From assembly GCF_024346755.1 (NCBI RefSeq), contig NZ_AP024861.1, positions 1,798,001-1,862,000 on the forward strand: DNA of 64,000 bases, written 5' to 3'. Position numbers and translations under genes: made by a program. Under the pieces are notes generated by a model that did not search any database, had not been told where the DNA came from, and saw nothing but the letters and a program-made list of their open reading frames with translations. Below are positions 10,006 through 18,756 of this stretch, piece by piece; position 1 is the stretch's first letter; the number at the start of each line of letters is the position of its first letter. The stretch is from Vibrio aerogenes (GTDB lineage Bacteria > Pseudomonadota > Gammaproteobacteria > Enterobacterales > Vibrionaceae).

Positions 10006-10954
10006 ACCAAGTTTTCCTTACTAATGGGTTAACCATGGCACCAATCAGATCCGAAAAAATATTGGCTGTCAGTACCAGAGACGCAACGACGATGACACCA
10101 GCCTGTATTGATACCAGATCCTGTTTTGCCAGCGCATCAAGCAGCCAGCGGCCAATACCAGGCCAGTTAAAAATCGATTCAGTGATAATGGCACAGGTAA
10201 ACATCGTGGACAGCTGTACACCAAATTTGGGAATGATGGGTGGGATTGCGTTGCGTAACACATGTTGTGCAATGATCTGATAGTGAGACAGACCTCTGAT
10301 ACGTGCCACCCGAATGTAGTTTTGATTAATCACTTCAGCAACTGAAGCCCGCATCAGCCGGATAACCTGAGTGGTCGGGGAGAGTGCCAGTACAATACAG
10401 GGTAAAATCAGATGTTCGACAACACTTTGTAAAATCTGTGTCCGGTATGGACTGTTTGACAAAAAGGCATCCAGAAGAGCAAAACCAGTGACGGGTTTGA
10501 GTTCATACAAAAGGTCATATCTGCCCGAAACAGGAAAAAGCTGATACTTCAGGGACAGAACCAGAATCAGGATTAAAGCGACCCAATAAATTGGAGCAGA
10601 GTAACCACACATGGATACAAATGAAATCAGCGTATCAGACCATTTTCCCTGTTTCATGCCCGCTATGGTACCAATCGGAATCCCTACAATCAGAGAAATA
10701 AGAAAAGCGAACAGACAGACTTCAAGGGTTGCCGGAAAGACAACCATTAACTCATCAGCGACAGGAATACCCAGCCGGTTTACCCCAAAGTTTAAATGGG
10801 TGAGATTCCGGACATAGCTAATCCAGCCCGTCCAGAAACTTTCCATCGCCCAGTGTGAGCTGGGATCAAACCTGAGAATGTTATATCCGACTAATGTCAA
10901 TATAAGCAATGTAATGATAAACAGATTAAATTTACGAATCGCATAGATAAACAT
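9992..10954 (-). CDS. sapB: peptide ABC transporter permease SapB
   Basis: Inner-membrane permease subunit, 320 aa, of the DppB/OppB type. It has an N-terminal membrane helix, several further helices (for example VCLFAFLISLIVGIPIGTIAG) and the EAA loop ARIRGLSHYQIIAQHVLRNA that docks onto the ATPases. Its ATG overlaps the sapA stop (TAATG), indicating translational coupling. Confidence 0.93.
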   Translation of the reverse strand: MFIYAIRKFNLFIITLLILTLVGYNILRFDPSSHWAMESFWTGWISYVRNLTHLNFGVNRLGIPVADELMVVFPATLEVCLFAFLISLIVGIPIGTIAGMKQGKWSDTLISFVSMCGYSAPIYWVALILILVLSLKYQLFPVSGRYDLLYELKPVTGFALLDAFLSNSPYRTQILQSVVEHLILPCIVLALSPTTQVIRLMRASVAEVINQNYIRVARIRGLSHYQIIAQHVLRNAIPPIIPKFGVQLSTMFTCAIITESIFNWPGIGRWLLDALAKQDLVSIQAGVIVVASLVLTANIFSDLIGAMVNPLVRKTWYAHE

Positions 10955-12576
10955 TAATGTGTCCTCTCAACCGTATTGAAGGGTTGAACATTAAACGGAC
11001 TCAGCCGGAATCCCGTCAAACTGTCACTGAAGGCTTTAAATTGCATGCCATGTGCAACCGGAATTACAGGGAACTCCTGATTGATAATATTCTGTGCCTG
11101 TTTATACAGATTTAACCGATAACGTTGCCGGTCAACTTCGAGTGCCAGATCCAGCAGAAAATCAAAATCTTCATTACACCAGTTTGACAGATTAATGCCT
11201 TCACGAACGGCATCGCAGGACAGGATGGGGCGTAAAAAACTATCAGGATCGCCTGAACGGCCTGACCACCCAGTCAGATATAAATCGACATCCATCCGGG
11301 ATAATTTATTCTGCCTTTCGATTTTTTCTTCGGGTATCAGATGGAGCTTAACCCCGATATCTTTAAAATTCGCCTGAATTAACTCAGCGGTTTTATGTGG
11401 GCTGGGGTTATAAGCCGTTGGTTCCAGAGGCACCAGCATCGAAAGCTCCAGACCATTTCTGAAGCCTGCATCCCGCAGCAAGCCCAGTGCATAGTTTTTG
11501 TCATAACGAACCTGAACCGGATCTTTCTGATAAGCCCAGGAAGTGGGTGGCAATACATTGTAAGCAATGCTGCCGGTCCCATAGTAAACCGAGTTGAGGA
11601 TATTTTTTCGGTTGATGGCAAAACTAAGCGCGCGGCGAATCCGTGTATCGCTAATCACCGGATGAGCGGTGTTTACAGCAATGAAGGAGACATTCATTGC
11701 GGGCGTTGACTTCAGAACGATATGCTCATGCTGTTCAATAATGGGGATTTGACTTGATATCGGTGTACTCAGAACATCACATTCATTCCTGAGTAATTTT
11801 GCCAGTGTTCCGGTTCCCCTTTGCGCAATATCAAAGACAACCTGTGATAATTTGGGGCGACCTTTCCAATAATTGTCATTTCTTTTGAGGCGGATAAAGT
11901 CGCCTGCCTGCATTTCATCTAAATAAAATGGTCCGGTGCCGACAGGGTGACTGTCCAGCATCGATTTATCACCGGCAAGAATGAGTTGATCTGCATATTC
12001 TTTAGACAGGATGACAGAATGTGTTGTGGCGATATTTGCCAGAAAACTGTTATCAGGCCGGTTTAATACAAACTGAATGGTATAGTCGTCGGTGGCTTTT
12101 ATGTCCCGAATCAAGTGTCCGAAATTGATACCGGCAAACCACGGATAACTGCTGTAACCGGTATTATGAAAAGGATTTTCCGGGTTAATGATACGATCAA
12201 AGCTGAAAACCACATCCCGTGCATTTAAGGTGCGGGACGGTGTAAACCATGCGGTTTTTTGAAAAGCAATATCTTTGCGCAGATGCAGCGTATAACGGGT
12301 ACCCTGATTATTTACTTCCCAGCGGGTGGCAGGATTAGGTGACGGGCGTTGCGTTTTTGGATCGAGTATCAACAGCGTGTCAAAAATTTGTGGGCCGAGC
12401 GCTTCAGCCACAAGTCCGCTATCGACTAGTTGTGGATTAAACGTATCCGGGTTTCCCTGACCACAATAGACAAAACCAGTCTTTCTGATTTCATTGTGAG
12501 CCGATGAATTGTCATTGCAGCCAACAATAAAAGGCAGGCAACCAAGACCCAGAATAAGTTGTTTCAGTATCTTCAT
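10954..12576 (-). CDS. sapA: Sap peptide-binding protein
   Basis: Family 5 (DppA/OppA-like) solute-binding protein of 540 aa and first gene of the sap operon. The N terminus is an export signal with a hydrophobic core followed by FIVGC, which fits a lipobox, so this may be a lipoprotein. Family features include RPSPNPATRWEVNN, YTLHLRKDIAFQ near the N-terminal lobe and the RIRRALSFAINRKNIL hinge block. The family binds small cationic peptides or haem-like ligands in other species; the ligand here is unknown. Confidence 0.9.
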   Translation of the reverse strand: MKILKQLILGLGCLPFIVGCNDNSSAHNEIRKTGFVYCGQGNPDTFNPQLVDSGLVAEALGPQIFDTLLILDPKTQRPSPNPATRWEVNNQGTRYTLHLRKDIAFQKTAWFTPSRTLNARDVVFSFDRIINPENPFHNTGYSSYPWFAGINFGHLIRDIKATDDYTIQFVLNRPDNSFLANIATTHSVILSKEYADQLILAGDKSMLDSHPVGTGPFYLDEMQAGDFIRLKRNDNYWKGRPKLSQVVFDIAQRGTGTLAKLLRNECDVLSTPISSQIPIIEQHEHIVLKSTPAMNVSFIAVNTAHPVISDTRIRRALSFAINRKNILNSVYYGTGSIAYNVLPPTSWAYQKDPVQVRYDKNYALGLLRDAGFRNGLELSMLVPLEPTAYNPSPHKTAELIQANFKDIGVKLHLIPEEKIERQNKLSRMDVDLYLTGWSGRSGDPDSFLRPILSCDAVREGINLSNWCNEDFDFLLDLALEVDRQRYRLNLYKQAQNIINQEFPVIPVAHGMQFKAFSDSLTGFRLSPFNVQPFNTVERTH

Positions 12577-12887
12577 ATAGAAAGCGAAATCTGCAGCGAG
12601 GTATTAAGTATGTCTGTTCACCCCAATAACGCGCTAATTTATCATTTTTAAATTAGTGAACCAATGGAAAACACTATTTAAATAATTATTTATACTCAGG
12701 CAGCCTGAAAATTTGGTGTTCAGTGATATTTGTCCGGGCCTGAGACAACCCCGACTGTCAGGTGTCTGCCGAAACACGTATTTCTGCGTCAGGTGAATTT
12801 GACATGTTTTTACCATACCGGCATCCACTTTTCCCGGAATGAACCTTTCGGCTGATGCTGAATCATGCATCTTCTGATCGTTTGGGG
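12577..12887. other. intergenic region between sapA and pspF
   Basis: 311 bases between the pspF stop and the sapA start, both genes leftward. It must contain the sapA promoter, probably in the AT-rich part near 12630-12700. A small palindrome TCAGG-CAG-CCTGA lies near 12700. A minus-strand open frame (12634-12870) has unconvincing composition and I do not call it a gene. Confidence 0.4.
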
Positions 12888-13901
12888 TTATCCGGGTTTA
12901 TTGATTAAAATCTGATACTTTCTGATCAAACCTCTTAACTGATGATAGCTCAACCCCAGTAATTCGGCCGCATTTCTCTGATTATATTTTGCTTGTTGAA
13001 GTGCCTGATGAATGAGTTGTTGCTCCTGCGAATCGAGCCAGTCTTTGAGGTTTACCGGGAGTGTTGGTTGTTCCTTTTCTCCGTTGTCAACATTTTCCGG
13101 CTCAGGGCTTTGCTGTGATGTTTTGTCATCTGCCCAAATGGATTCAAAAGGATTTAAAATCAGTCCGGGAATCGGTTCCTGCTCAGACTGGTGCTGGCAT
13201 ACGGCTCTTTCCACGACATTTTTCAGTTCCCTGATGTTACCTGGCCAGTGATAACTGAACAGTTGTCGTAAAGCGTTATCACTGAAGCCCGGAAAACAGG
13301 AGAGCTGCATTTCGCGGGACATACGAATGGCATAATGCTCTGCCAGCGGAAGGATATCTTCATGACGGGCTCTGAGTGGAGGCAAATGAATTACATCAAA
13401 AGCCAGCCGGTCAAGTAAATCAGCACGGAATTTTTGTTGTTCAGCCAGTTTTAATAAATTTTCATTGGTTGCACAAATCATCCGGACATTGGCTTTCAGT
13501 GTTTGACTGCCACCTACGCGTTCATATTCGCCATACTCAATGACTCTTAACAGCTTTTCCTGAACATTCAGCGGTGCATTTGCCAGTTCATCTAAAAATA
13601 AGCTGCCGCTTTCAGCCCGCTCAAATCGTCCGCGATGGCGTCCTTTTGAGCCGGTAAATGCGCCGGATTCATGGCCAAACAATTCAGAATCGATGACACC
13701 TTCAGAAAGAGCACCACAGTTCATGGTTATCATGGGCTTTTCCCATCTGGATGATAAGTAGTGTAGCCGTTGAGCAATGAGTTCCTTCCCTGTTCCTCTT
13801 TCTCCGGTAATCAGAACAGGGCGTTCTATCGGTGCAAGCAGGGAAACTTTGTCCAGCACAGCCAGAAATTCAGCTGATTCGCCAATAAGGTCATTTTTCA
13901 T
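12888..13901 (-). CDS. pspF: psp operon transcriptional activator PspF
   Basis: Sigma-54-dependent AAA+ activator without a receiver domain, 337 aa; PspA normally binds and inhibits it until membrane stress releases it. Walker A is GERGTGKE (33-40), the sigma-54 contact loop is at 80-85, Walker B is SLFLDELA, the R-finger region is FRADLLDRLAFD, and a Fis-type helix-turn-helix lies at the C terminus (NQRNAAELLGLSYHQLRGLIRK). The contact loop reads GAFTGS, not the near-universal GAFTGA. Divergent from pspA, as in enterics. The ribosome site is weak, which is common for this low-abundance regulator. Confidence 0.94.
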   Translation of the reverse strand: MKNDLIGESAEFLAVLDKVSLLAPIERPVLITGERGTGKELIAQRLHYLSSRWEKPMITMNCGALSEGVIDSELFGHESGAFTGSKGRHRGRFERAESGSLFLDELANAPLNVQEKLLRVIEYGEYERVGGSQTLKANVRMICATNENLLKLAEQQKFRADLLDRLAFDVIHLPPLRARHEDILPLAEHYAIRMSREMQLSCFPGFSDNALRQLFSYHWPGNIRELKNVVERAVCQHQSEQEPIPGLILNPFESIWADDKTSQQSPEPENVDNGEKEQPTLPVNLKDWLDSQEQQLIHQALQQAKYNQRNAAELLGLSYHQLRGLIRKYQILINKPG

Positions 13902-13927
13902 ACAATGTGTTCCGGGGCTCTATTGGG

Positions 13928-13944
13928 TTGGTTAAATTAACCAA
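13928..13944. promoter_or_regulatory. palindromic candidate PspF binding site
   Basis: TTGGTTAA-A-TTAACCAA is a perfect 17-base palindrome just upstream of pspF and about 115 bases before the expected pspA transcription start. Enhancer sites for PspF lie at similar distances in E. coli, where binding also represses pspF itself. Assignment is by position and symmetry only. Confidence 0.55.
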
Positions 13945-14026
13945 ATAATGGCTAAAAATACAAATTCATCACCAGTGAATTGAAAGTTTATTTTTTAACT
14001 TATTGATTTTTAATGAATAAAAAACT

Positions 14027-14042
14027 TGGTATGGAACTTGTT
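14027..14042 (+). promoter_or_regulatory. sigma-54 promoter of pspABC
   Basis: TGGTATG-GAAC-TTGTT fits the -24/-12 layout (GG and TG ten bases apart), with TTGT in place of TTGC at -12. Transcription should begin near 14052, about 60 bases before pspA. Its position between PspF-type activator and pspA supports the call. Confidence 0.7.
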
Positions 14043-14112
14043 ATACATCATACATAGCATGTCATTATCACACATTGTTTTTATCAAATTGTTTATATAA
14101 AGGAGTCATGTG

Positions 14113-14781
14113 ATGGGTATTTTTTCTCGGTTTGCAGATATTGTGAATTCCAACATTAGCGCATTACTGGATAAAGCAGAAGATCCGGAAAAGATGATTC
14201 GGTTAATCATTCAGGAAATGGAGGATACGCTGGTTGAAGTCCGGAGTCAGTCAGCTAAAGTGATTGCAGATAAAAAAGAACTTTCAAGGAAAATTGAGTC
14301 ACTGGAACATCAGCAGCAGGACTGGGCTGAAAAGGCAACGCTGGCTTTGTCCAGACAAAGGGAAGACCTGGCTCGTGCTGCACTGATCGAAAAACAGAAA
14401 GTTCAGAGTATCGTTCAGAGCCTGAAAGAAGAGTATGCTTTAGTTGAAGAAACGATCGGTAAGCTGACGGGGGAGATTGCCAAACTTGAATCTAAAATTA
14501 CGGAAACCCGCGCAAAGCAAAAAGCCATGATGATCCGGACTGAAACCGCCGGTAACCGGCGTAATGTGCAACGTCATTTACACCGCGCCCGTACCGAGGA
14601 AACTGTGGCAAAATTCGAGCAGTTTTCCCGGAAAGTGGATGAACTTGAAGCGGAGGCTGATCTGTTTGAAAAAACCGGAGCAGGGAAATCACTGGAGCAG
14701 GAGTTTATGGATCTTAAAGCTCAGGATGAAGTCGAACAAGAACTTGAGAAATTAAAAAAACAACTTGAAGAACGTCAGTAA
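14113..14781 (+). CDS. pspA: phage shock protein A
   Basis: Peripheral inner-membrane ESCRT-III-like protein that binds stressed membranes and restrains PspF. 222 aa, the same length as E. coli PspA, almost entirely coiled coil, with the amphipathic N-terminal helix MGIFSRFADIVNSNIS and the conserved PEKMIRLIIQEMEDTL. An in-frame GTG directly precedes it at 14110; the ATG at 14113 is chosen because AGGAG lies seven bases upstream and it gives the conserved N terminus. Confidence 0.97.
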   Translation: MGIFSRFADIVNSNISALLDKAEDPEKMIRLIIQEMEDTLVEVRSQSAKVIADKKELSRKIESLEHQQQDWAEKATLALSRQREDLARAALIEKQKVQSIVQSLKEEYALVEETIGKLTGEIAKLESKITETRAKQKAMMIRTETAGNRRNVQRHLHRARTEETVAKFEQFSRKVDELEAEADLFEKTGAGKSLEQEFMDLKAQDEVEQELEKLKKQLEERQ

Positions 14782-14805
14782 TGGTAAGCAACAAGGAGGG
14801 CATCA

Positions 14806-15036
14806 ATGTCGGTTATGCTTATTACAGTTCCGCTAATTATTTTTATGGTCGTTGTTGCACCGTTGTGGCTGGTTCTCCACTATCGAAGCAAGCGACACTC
14901 AGATCATGGATTGAGTGAGGATGATTTTGAGCGGCTTCAGTCGCTTTCGGCAAAGGCTGAAGCACTGCAGGAGAGGATTCATACTCTGGAGAAAATCCTG
15001 GATGCTGAAACACCGACCTGGAGGTCAAAATCATGA
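14806..15036 (+). CDS. pspB: phage shock protein B
   Basis: Small inner-membrane protein, 76 aa, with one N-terminal transmembrane helix (LITVPLIIFMVVVAPLWLVL) and a cytoplasmic coiled coil (LQSLSAKAEALQERIHTLEKIL). With PspC it passes the stress signal to PspA. A strong ribosome site (AAGGAGGG) precedes the ATG. It overlaps pspC by four bases. Confidence 0.95.
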   Translation: MSVMLITVPLIIFMVVVAPLWLVLHYRSKRHSDHGLSEDDFERLQSLSAKAEALQERIHTLEKILDAETPTWRSKS

Positions 15037-15419
15037 GTCGTCATCTATACCGGGCAACAGAGAATAAGCGGATTACGGGTGTCTGTGCAGGTCTGGCAAA
15101 TTATTTTGGCTGGGAAGCATGGCTGGTCAGAATGATTGTTGTATCAGCAACACTGCTTGGTGCCGGCGGACTGACCATCATGGCTTATATTGCTTTGAGT
15201 CTGATGCTGGATAAGCAGCCCGAGAGTTATGAGCAGACTGTGGAGAAACAAAGGGCGCATAAACTGAAAAGCCGTCCCTGGGAACAGGGACAAGCCCCCG
15301 GACAGTTACTGGCACATATTGAGCAGGAGTTTTCGGCGCTCGAAAGTCAGGTGTGCAGGATGGAAGCTTATGTGACGTCAGAATCATTCCGGGTAAACAA
15401 AGCATTCAGAGATCTGTAA
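15033..15419 (+). CDS. pspC: phage shock protein C
   Basis: Inner-membrane PspC-domain protein of 128 aa. It has the family signature LYRATENKRITGVCAGLANYFG, then two hydrophobic segments (WLVRMIVVSATLLGAGG and LTIMAYIALSLML), then a C-terminal leucine-zipper-like helix. It is the last gene of the operon; pspD and pspE of enterics are absent and a hairpin follows. Confidence 0.94.
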   Translation: MSRHLYRATENKRITGVCAGLANYFGWEAWLVRMIVVSATLLGAGGLTIMAYIALSLMLDKQPESYEQTVEKQRAHKLKSRPWEQGQAPGQLLAHIEQEFSALESQVCRMEAYVTSESFRVNKAFRDL

Positions 15420-15427
15420 CGGTGGAA

Positions 15428-15464
15428 AACAAGACAAGTGGTGATTGCCGCCACTTATCTTGTT
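15428..15464. terminator. hairpin between pspC and metC
   Basis: AACAAGACAAGTGG pairs with CCACTTATCTTGTT (14 positions, one mismatch) around a nine-base loop. It sits between convergent genes and probably ends pspABC transcription; there is no long T run, only TGTTT. Confidence 0.6.
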
Positions 15465-15489
15465 TGGGGTGTTTAAAGAGAAAGAATGA

Positions 15490-16689
15490 TTATTTTTCCT
15501 CTTCTTTCAGTATTTCCTGATAGCGTTGCAGGCCTTGTTCCAGATCTTCAATCAAATCATTGACATCTTCCAGACCGGTGTGAAGCCTGATCAGCGTGCC
15601 CTGAAAGCCGGGATTTGATACGGTCCGGAGGGCATTAAAACTTTTTGGTTCATTCGCCAGAATCAGACTTTCAAATCCGCCCCAGGAATATCCCATACTA
15701 AAATGTTTCATGCCATCAAGCAGCGCCGTTGTTGCCCGTGGACAGCTATGTTTCAGAACAAAAGAAAACAGGCCATTGCCACCTGTGAAATCACGTTTGA
15801 AAAATGTATGTCCCGGACAACTTTCGAGTTCGGGGTGACGCACATGATCGACCAGAGGATGTTTTTCCAGCCATCTGGCAATGAGCAGACTGCTTTCCGC
15901 ATGTTGTTTTAAGCGGACATCCAGCGTCCTCAATCCCCGAAGGCCGAGATAGGCATCGTCTGGAGAGACGCATTGTCCCATCAGGTAACTTTGTTCCCGG
16001 AGTTGATCCCAGTATTTTTCATGCGTAACAGCTGTGCCAAGCATGACATCACTATGCCCGACAATATATTTGGTTGCTGCCTGCACAGAAATATCGACGC
16101 CATGTTCGAATGGAGAAAAGTTGACTCCGGCACTCCAGGTATTATCCAGCATCACAATGATGTTATGTTCATGGGCGATAGTGGCAAGTGTCGGAATATC
16201 CTGAACTTCCATGGTGACCGAGCCAGGAGATTCGGTGAAGAGTATTTTTGTTTCAGGCCGGATCAGTGTCCGGATGTCTTCACCAATCAGGGGATCATAG
16301 TAAGTGGTTTCCACCCCCATTTTTTTCAGAATAATCTCGCAGAAATCTCGTGTTGGTTCATAACAGGTGTCAACCATAAGCAGATGATCGCCTGCCTCAA
16401 CAAAAGACAAAATGGCATTGGTAATTGCGGCTGTTCCGCATGGATAAAGTGCACAACCAACTCCACCTTCTGTTTGTGTCATCGCATCCTGAAATGCAAA
16501 ATGTGTTGTTGTACCTCTGCGGCCATAAAACAGTGTTTTGTCTGTTCGCTTTAGCATGGCCTGGTGTTTGTCTGCGACGGTATCAAATACGATGGTTGAT
16601 GCTCTCTGGACCGGTGGATTCACGCTGCCGTGTGTCCACTCTTTGTTACGTCCTGCATGTATGAGCGTCGTCTTTTTATTTTCTGACAT
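15490..16689 (-). CDS. metC: cystathionine beta-lyase
   Basis: PLP enzyme of methionine synthesis that cleaves cystathionine to homocysteine, pyruvate and ammonia. 399 aa. The PLP lysine is K207 in AATKYIVGHSDVMLG, and the phosphate-binding YPCGTAA and LDNTWSAG segments match E. coli MetC. The open frame extends 23 codons further upstream, but the start at 16689 is chosen because it begins MSENKKTTLIHAGR at the family position and has AAGGA upstream. I found no convincing MetJ boxes; a triple 16-bp repeat lies upstream. Confidence 0.92.
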   Translation of the reverse strand: MSENKKTTLIHAGRNKEWTHGSVNPPVQRASTIVFDTVADKHQAMLKRTDKTLFYGRRGTTTHFAFQDAMTQTEGGVGCALYPCGTAAITNAILSFVEAGDHLLMVDTCYEPTRDFCEIILKKMGVETTYYDPLIGEDIRTLIRPETKILFTESPGSVTMEVQDIPTLATIAHEHNIIVMLDNTWSAGVNFSPFEHGVDISVQAATKYIVGHSDVMLGTAVTHEKYWDQLREQSYLMGQCVSPDDAYLGLRGLRTLDVRLKQHAESSLLIARWLEKHPLVDHVRHPELESCPGHTFFKRDFTGGNGLFSFVLKHSCPRATTALLDGMKHFSMGYSWGGFESLILANEPKSFNALRTVSNPGFQGTLIRLHTGLEDVNDLIEDLEQGLQRYQEILKEEEK

Positions 16690-16826
16690 AATTGGTCCTT
16701 GTAAACAGATACATTCCCTGTATGAACAATGTACGGGTAGGGAATCTCCATACATCATGATGGATATTACAGATTGCTTAGATTGTGGTGCATATACTGG
16801 CGCTCAACGTTATCAAAGGGACGCGT

Positions 16827-16874
16827 CGAACGCAATTGTATCCGAACGCAATTGTATCCGAACGCGATTGTATC
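16827..16874. repeat. three tandem 16-bp repeats upstream of metC
   Basis: The unit CGAACGCAATTGTATC occurs three times head to tail (16827-16842, 16843-16858, 16859-16874); the third copy has one change (CGCGATTG). It lies about 140 bases upstream of the metC start and just beyond the cls stop. On the metC strand each unit contains TACAAT, a -10-like hexamer. It may be an operator array, a tandem promoter or a slippage product. Confidence 0.9.
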
Positions 16875-16892
16875 TTTGCGCAGCGGGGTTGC

Positions 16893-18347
16893 TCAGAGCA
16901 AAGGATTAAACAGATAGTACATCCGTTCCAGTGCCCGGTTATAAATCGGACGCATTTGCCATGACTGATAATCTATTTTTATTGCCTGCTGAATATATTT
17001 TTGCTGAAGCTCATACAACTGCTGTGTAAATTCAATATCGTCAACTGCCAGTGTGACTTCAAAATTCAGCCAGAGACTTCTCATATCCAAATTCACGGTT
17101 CCGACCAGACAGAACTGTTCATCGATCACCACTGATTTCGTATGAAGCAGACCGCCGTAAAATTCGTAAATGGCAACACCAGCATCGAGTAAGTCGCCAT
17201 AGAATGACCGGGAAGCCCATTTGACCATCAGTGAATCATTTTTCTGTGGAATGATTAAATCAATATGAATACCACGTTGTGCCGCTGTTTTTAATGCGGA
17301 GAGTAAATCAGCACTGGGGACAAAGTAGGGGGTTGTTATGCGGATAGAATGGTTGGCCTGATGGATCGCCAGTATTAATGCCTGAGATATCATGTTCTCT
17401 GGCATTCCCGGGCCAGATGGTACCACCTGAATCGGATGTTTGGGTAATTCATCTTCTGGATTACATAACGGAACAAGAGGAAGTTCCCTTTCTCCGGTTT
17501 CAAATTCCCAGTCCCAGCTGTGAATGGCCGCCAAAACATTCACTGTCGGGCCAACAATCCGGACCATGATATCAATCCACTGTCCGACGCCGGAATCCCG
17601 CTTAAAATACTCAGGATCGACCATGTTCATCGAGCCGGTATAGGCAACAGAATCATCGATGACAATAATTTTTCTGTGCTGACGAAGATCAAGCCGGCGC
17701 AGAAATATCCGCCATGGACGAACTTCCAAAGCCTGCACCACATGAACACCTGAATTCACCATCAGGGTATACCAGTGACTTTTCATAAATTTGTTACTGC
17801 CCGCTGAGTCAAGCAGCAATTTGACATTGACGCCCCGGTTTGCCGCTTTGATCAGGCTGGAGGCGACTGAATCTGCCAGCCCGCCCGGGTGCCAGATATA
17901 AAAGACCATCCGGATTGAGTAGCGGGCTTGTTCTATGTCCCGGATGATTGATTGCAGAATTTGCTGAGGGGAGTATTGCAACGAGAGCTGGTTACCGCTT
18001 AAAGCCGGAATTCCCATCCGGTGGTTGCAAAGCTGATCAATTTTATAAATGTGAGCGCCCATTGTTTCCGTGATATGAGCCTGACAGTGATTGAGCTGGG
18101 TAAACCAGTCTGTAAAAGAGGTTAACATCTGTTTTGCTCTTTCTGCTCTCCTTCTGCCAAGATTTAATTCACCAAACAGGAAATAACAGAATACACCTAA
18201 AACCGGGAGGATATAGATAATCATTAACCATGCAAGGGAGACACTGACGGCTCTTTTCTTAAATACAACCCGGAAAGTGACTGTCGCAACGAGCAGCCAG
18301 TAAAGTCCGATACTGACCAGAGTGAGAATATGATAGATTTTATCCAT
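16893..18347 (-). CDS. cls: cardiolipin synthase
   Basis: Phospholipase D-superfamily enzyme that condenses two phosphatidylglycerols into cardiolipin. 484 aa. Two N-terminal transmembrane helices precede two catalytic HKD motifs: HRKIIVIDD with GSMN, and HTKSVVIDE with GTVN. Length and layout match ClsA. It is a single gene, leftward, with metC about 200 bases further down. Confidence 0.95.
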   Translation of the reverse strand: MDKIYHILTLVSIGLYWLLVATVTFRVVFKKRAVSVSLAWLMIIYILPVLGVFCYFLFGELNLGRRRAERAKQMLTSFTDWFTQLNHCQAHITETMGAHIYKIDQLCNHRMGIPALSGNQLSLQYSPQQILQSIIRDIEQARYSIRMVFYIWHPGGLADSVASSLIKAANRGVNVKLLLDSAGSNKFMKSHWYTLMVNSGVHVVQALEVRPWRIFLRRLDLRQHRKIIVIDDSVAYTGSMNMVDPEYFKRDSGVGQWIDIMVRIVGPTVNVLAAIHSWDWEFETGERELPLVPLCNPEDELPKHPIQVVPSGPGMPENMISQALILAIHQANHSIRITTPYFVPSADLLSALKTAAQRGIHIDLIIPQKNDSLMVKWASRSFYGDLLDAGVAIYEFYGGLLHTKSVVIDEQFCLVGTVNLDMRSLWLNFEVTLAVDDIEFTQQLYELQQKYIQQAIKIDYQSWQMRPIYNRALERMYYLFNPLL

Positions 18348-18756
18348 ATGATTGATGACGAATACCTGACTGATCTCTGACTGATGTTAATGCCAAACAG
18401 ATATTTAGGGAAGTTTATTTGAAATCATGAAACCGGGATGTTGACGCCTGGCAGCGCTTTATTTCAAACAATGGTTTGAATTTAGCCTCAAAATCCATTT
18501 TATCCTGCGGTTTTACCCTGTTTTAGTGATTTTAATGTAAATATAGGGTTGTCTATTTGTTATGTATTTTTGAAAAAATCTACTTTTGAGTTACATAGAC
18601 AATTTTTAACTCCTGATGTCGATTTTTTTGATAAAAAACATGGTAAAAACTTTCAATTTTTCCCGCAAACTGGTTTACTTGCCCGCCTTGAATCAACCAT
18701 ATCTTATGAGTTGTTTCAGGACTATTTATGCAAATACAACATCGGTAATAAAAAAT
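18348..18756. other. 409-base upstream region of the NSS symporter
   Basis: Divergent spacer between cls and the symporter gene. It contains an 18-base inverted repeat TTCAAAC-AATG-GTTTGAA (18463-18480), a plausible operator, and then a strongly AT-rich part. Open frames run through the AT-rich part (18549-18767, and an in-frame extension of the symporter from 18616), but neither looks like protein of this family. The segments around 18630 and 18750 share AATAAAAAA-ATGGTAA-like sequence, so the start region appears partly duplicated. Confidence 0.4.

Noticed and set aside
12634-12870. 78-aa minus-strand frame between sapA and pspF
   Set aside because: No ribosome site and no recognisable pattern; spans the probable sapA promoter.
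15973-16554. 193-aa plus-strand frame inside metC
   Set aside because: Shadow of metC; the opposite strand encodes a clear, conserved enzyme.
16690-16826. MetJ boxes before metC
   Set aside because: No tandem AGACGTCT-like octamers found.
16827-16874. CRISPR array
   Set aside because: The repeats are contiguous with no spacers and no cas genes nearby.
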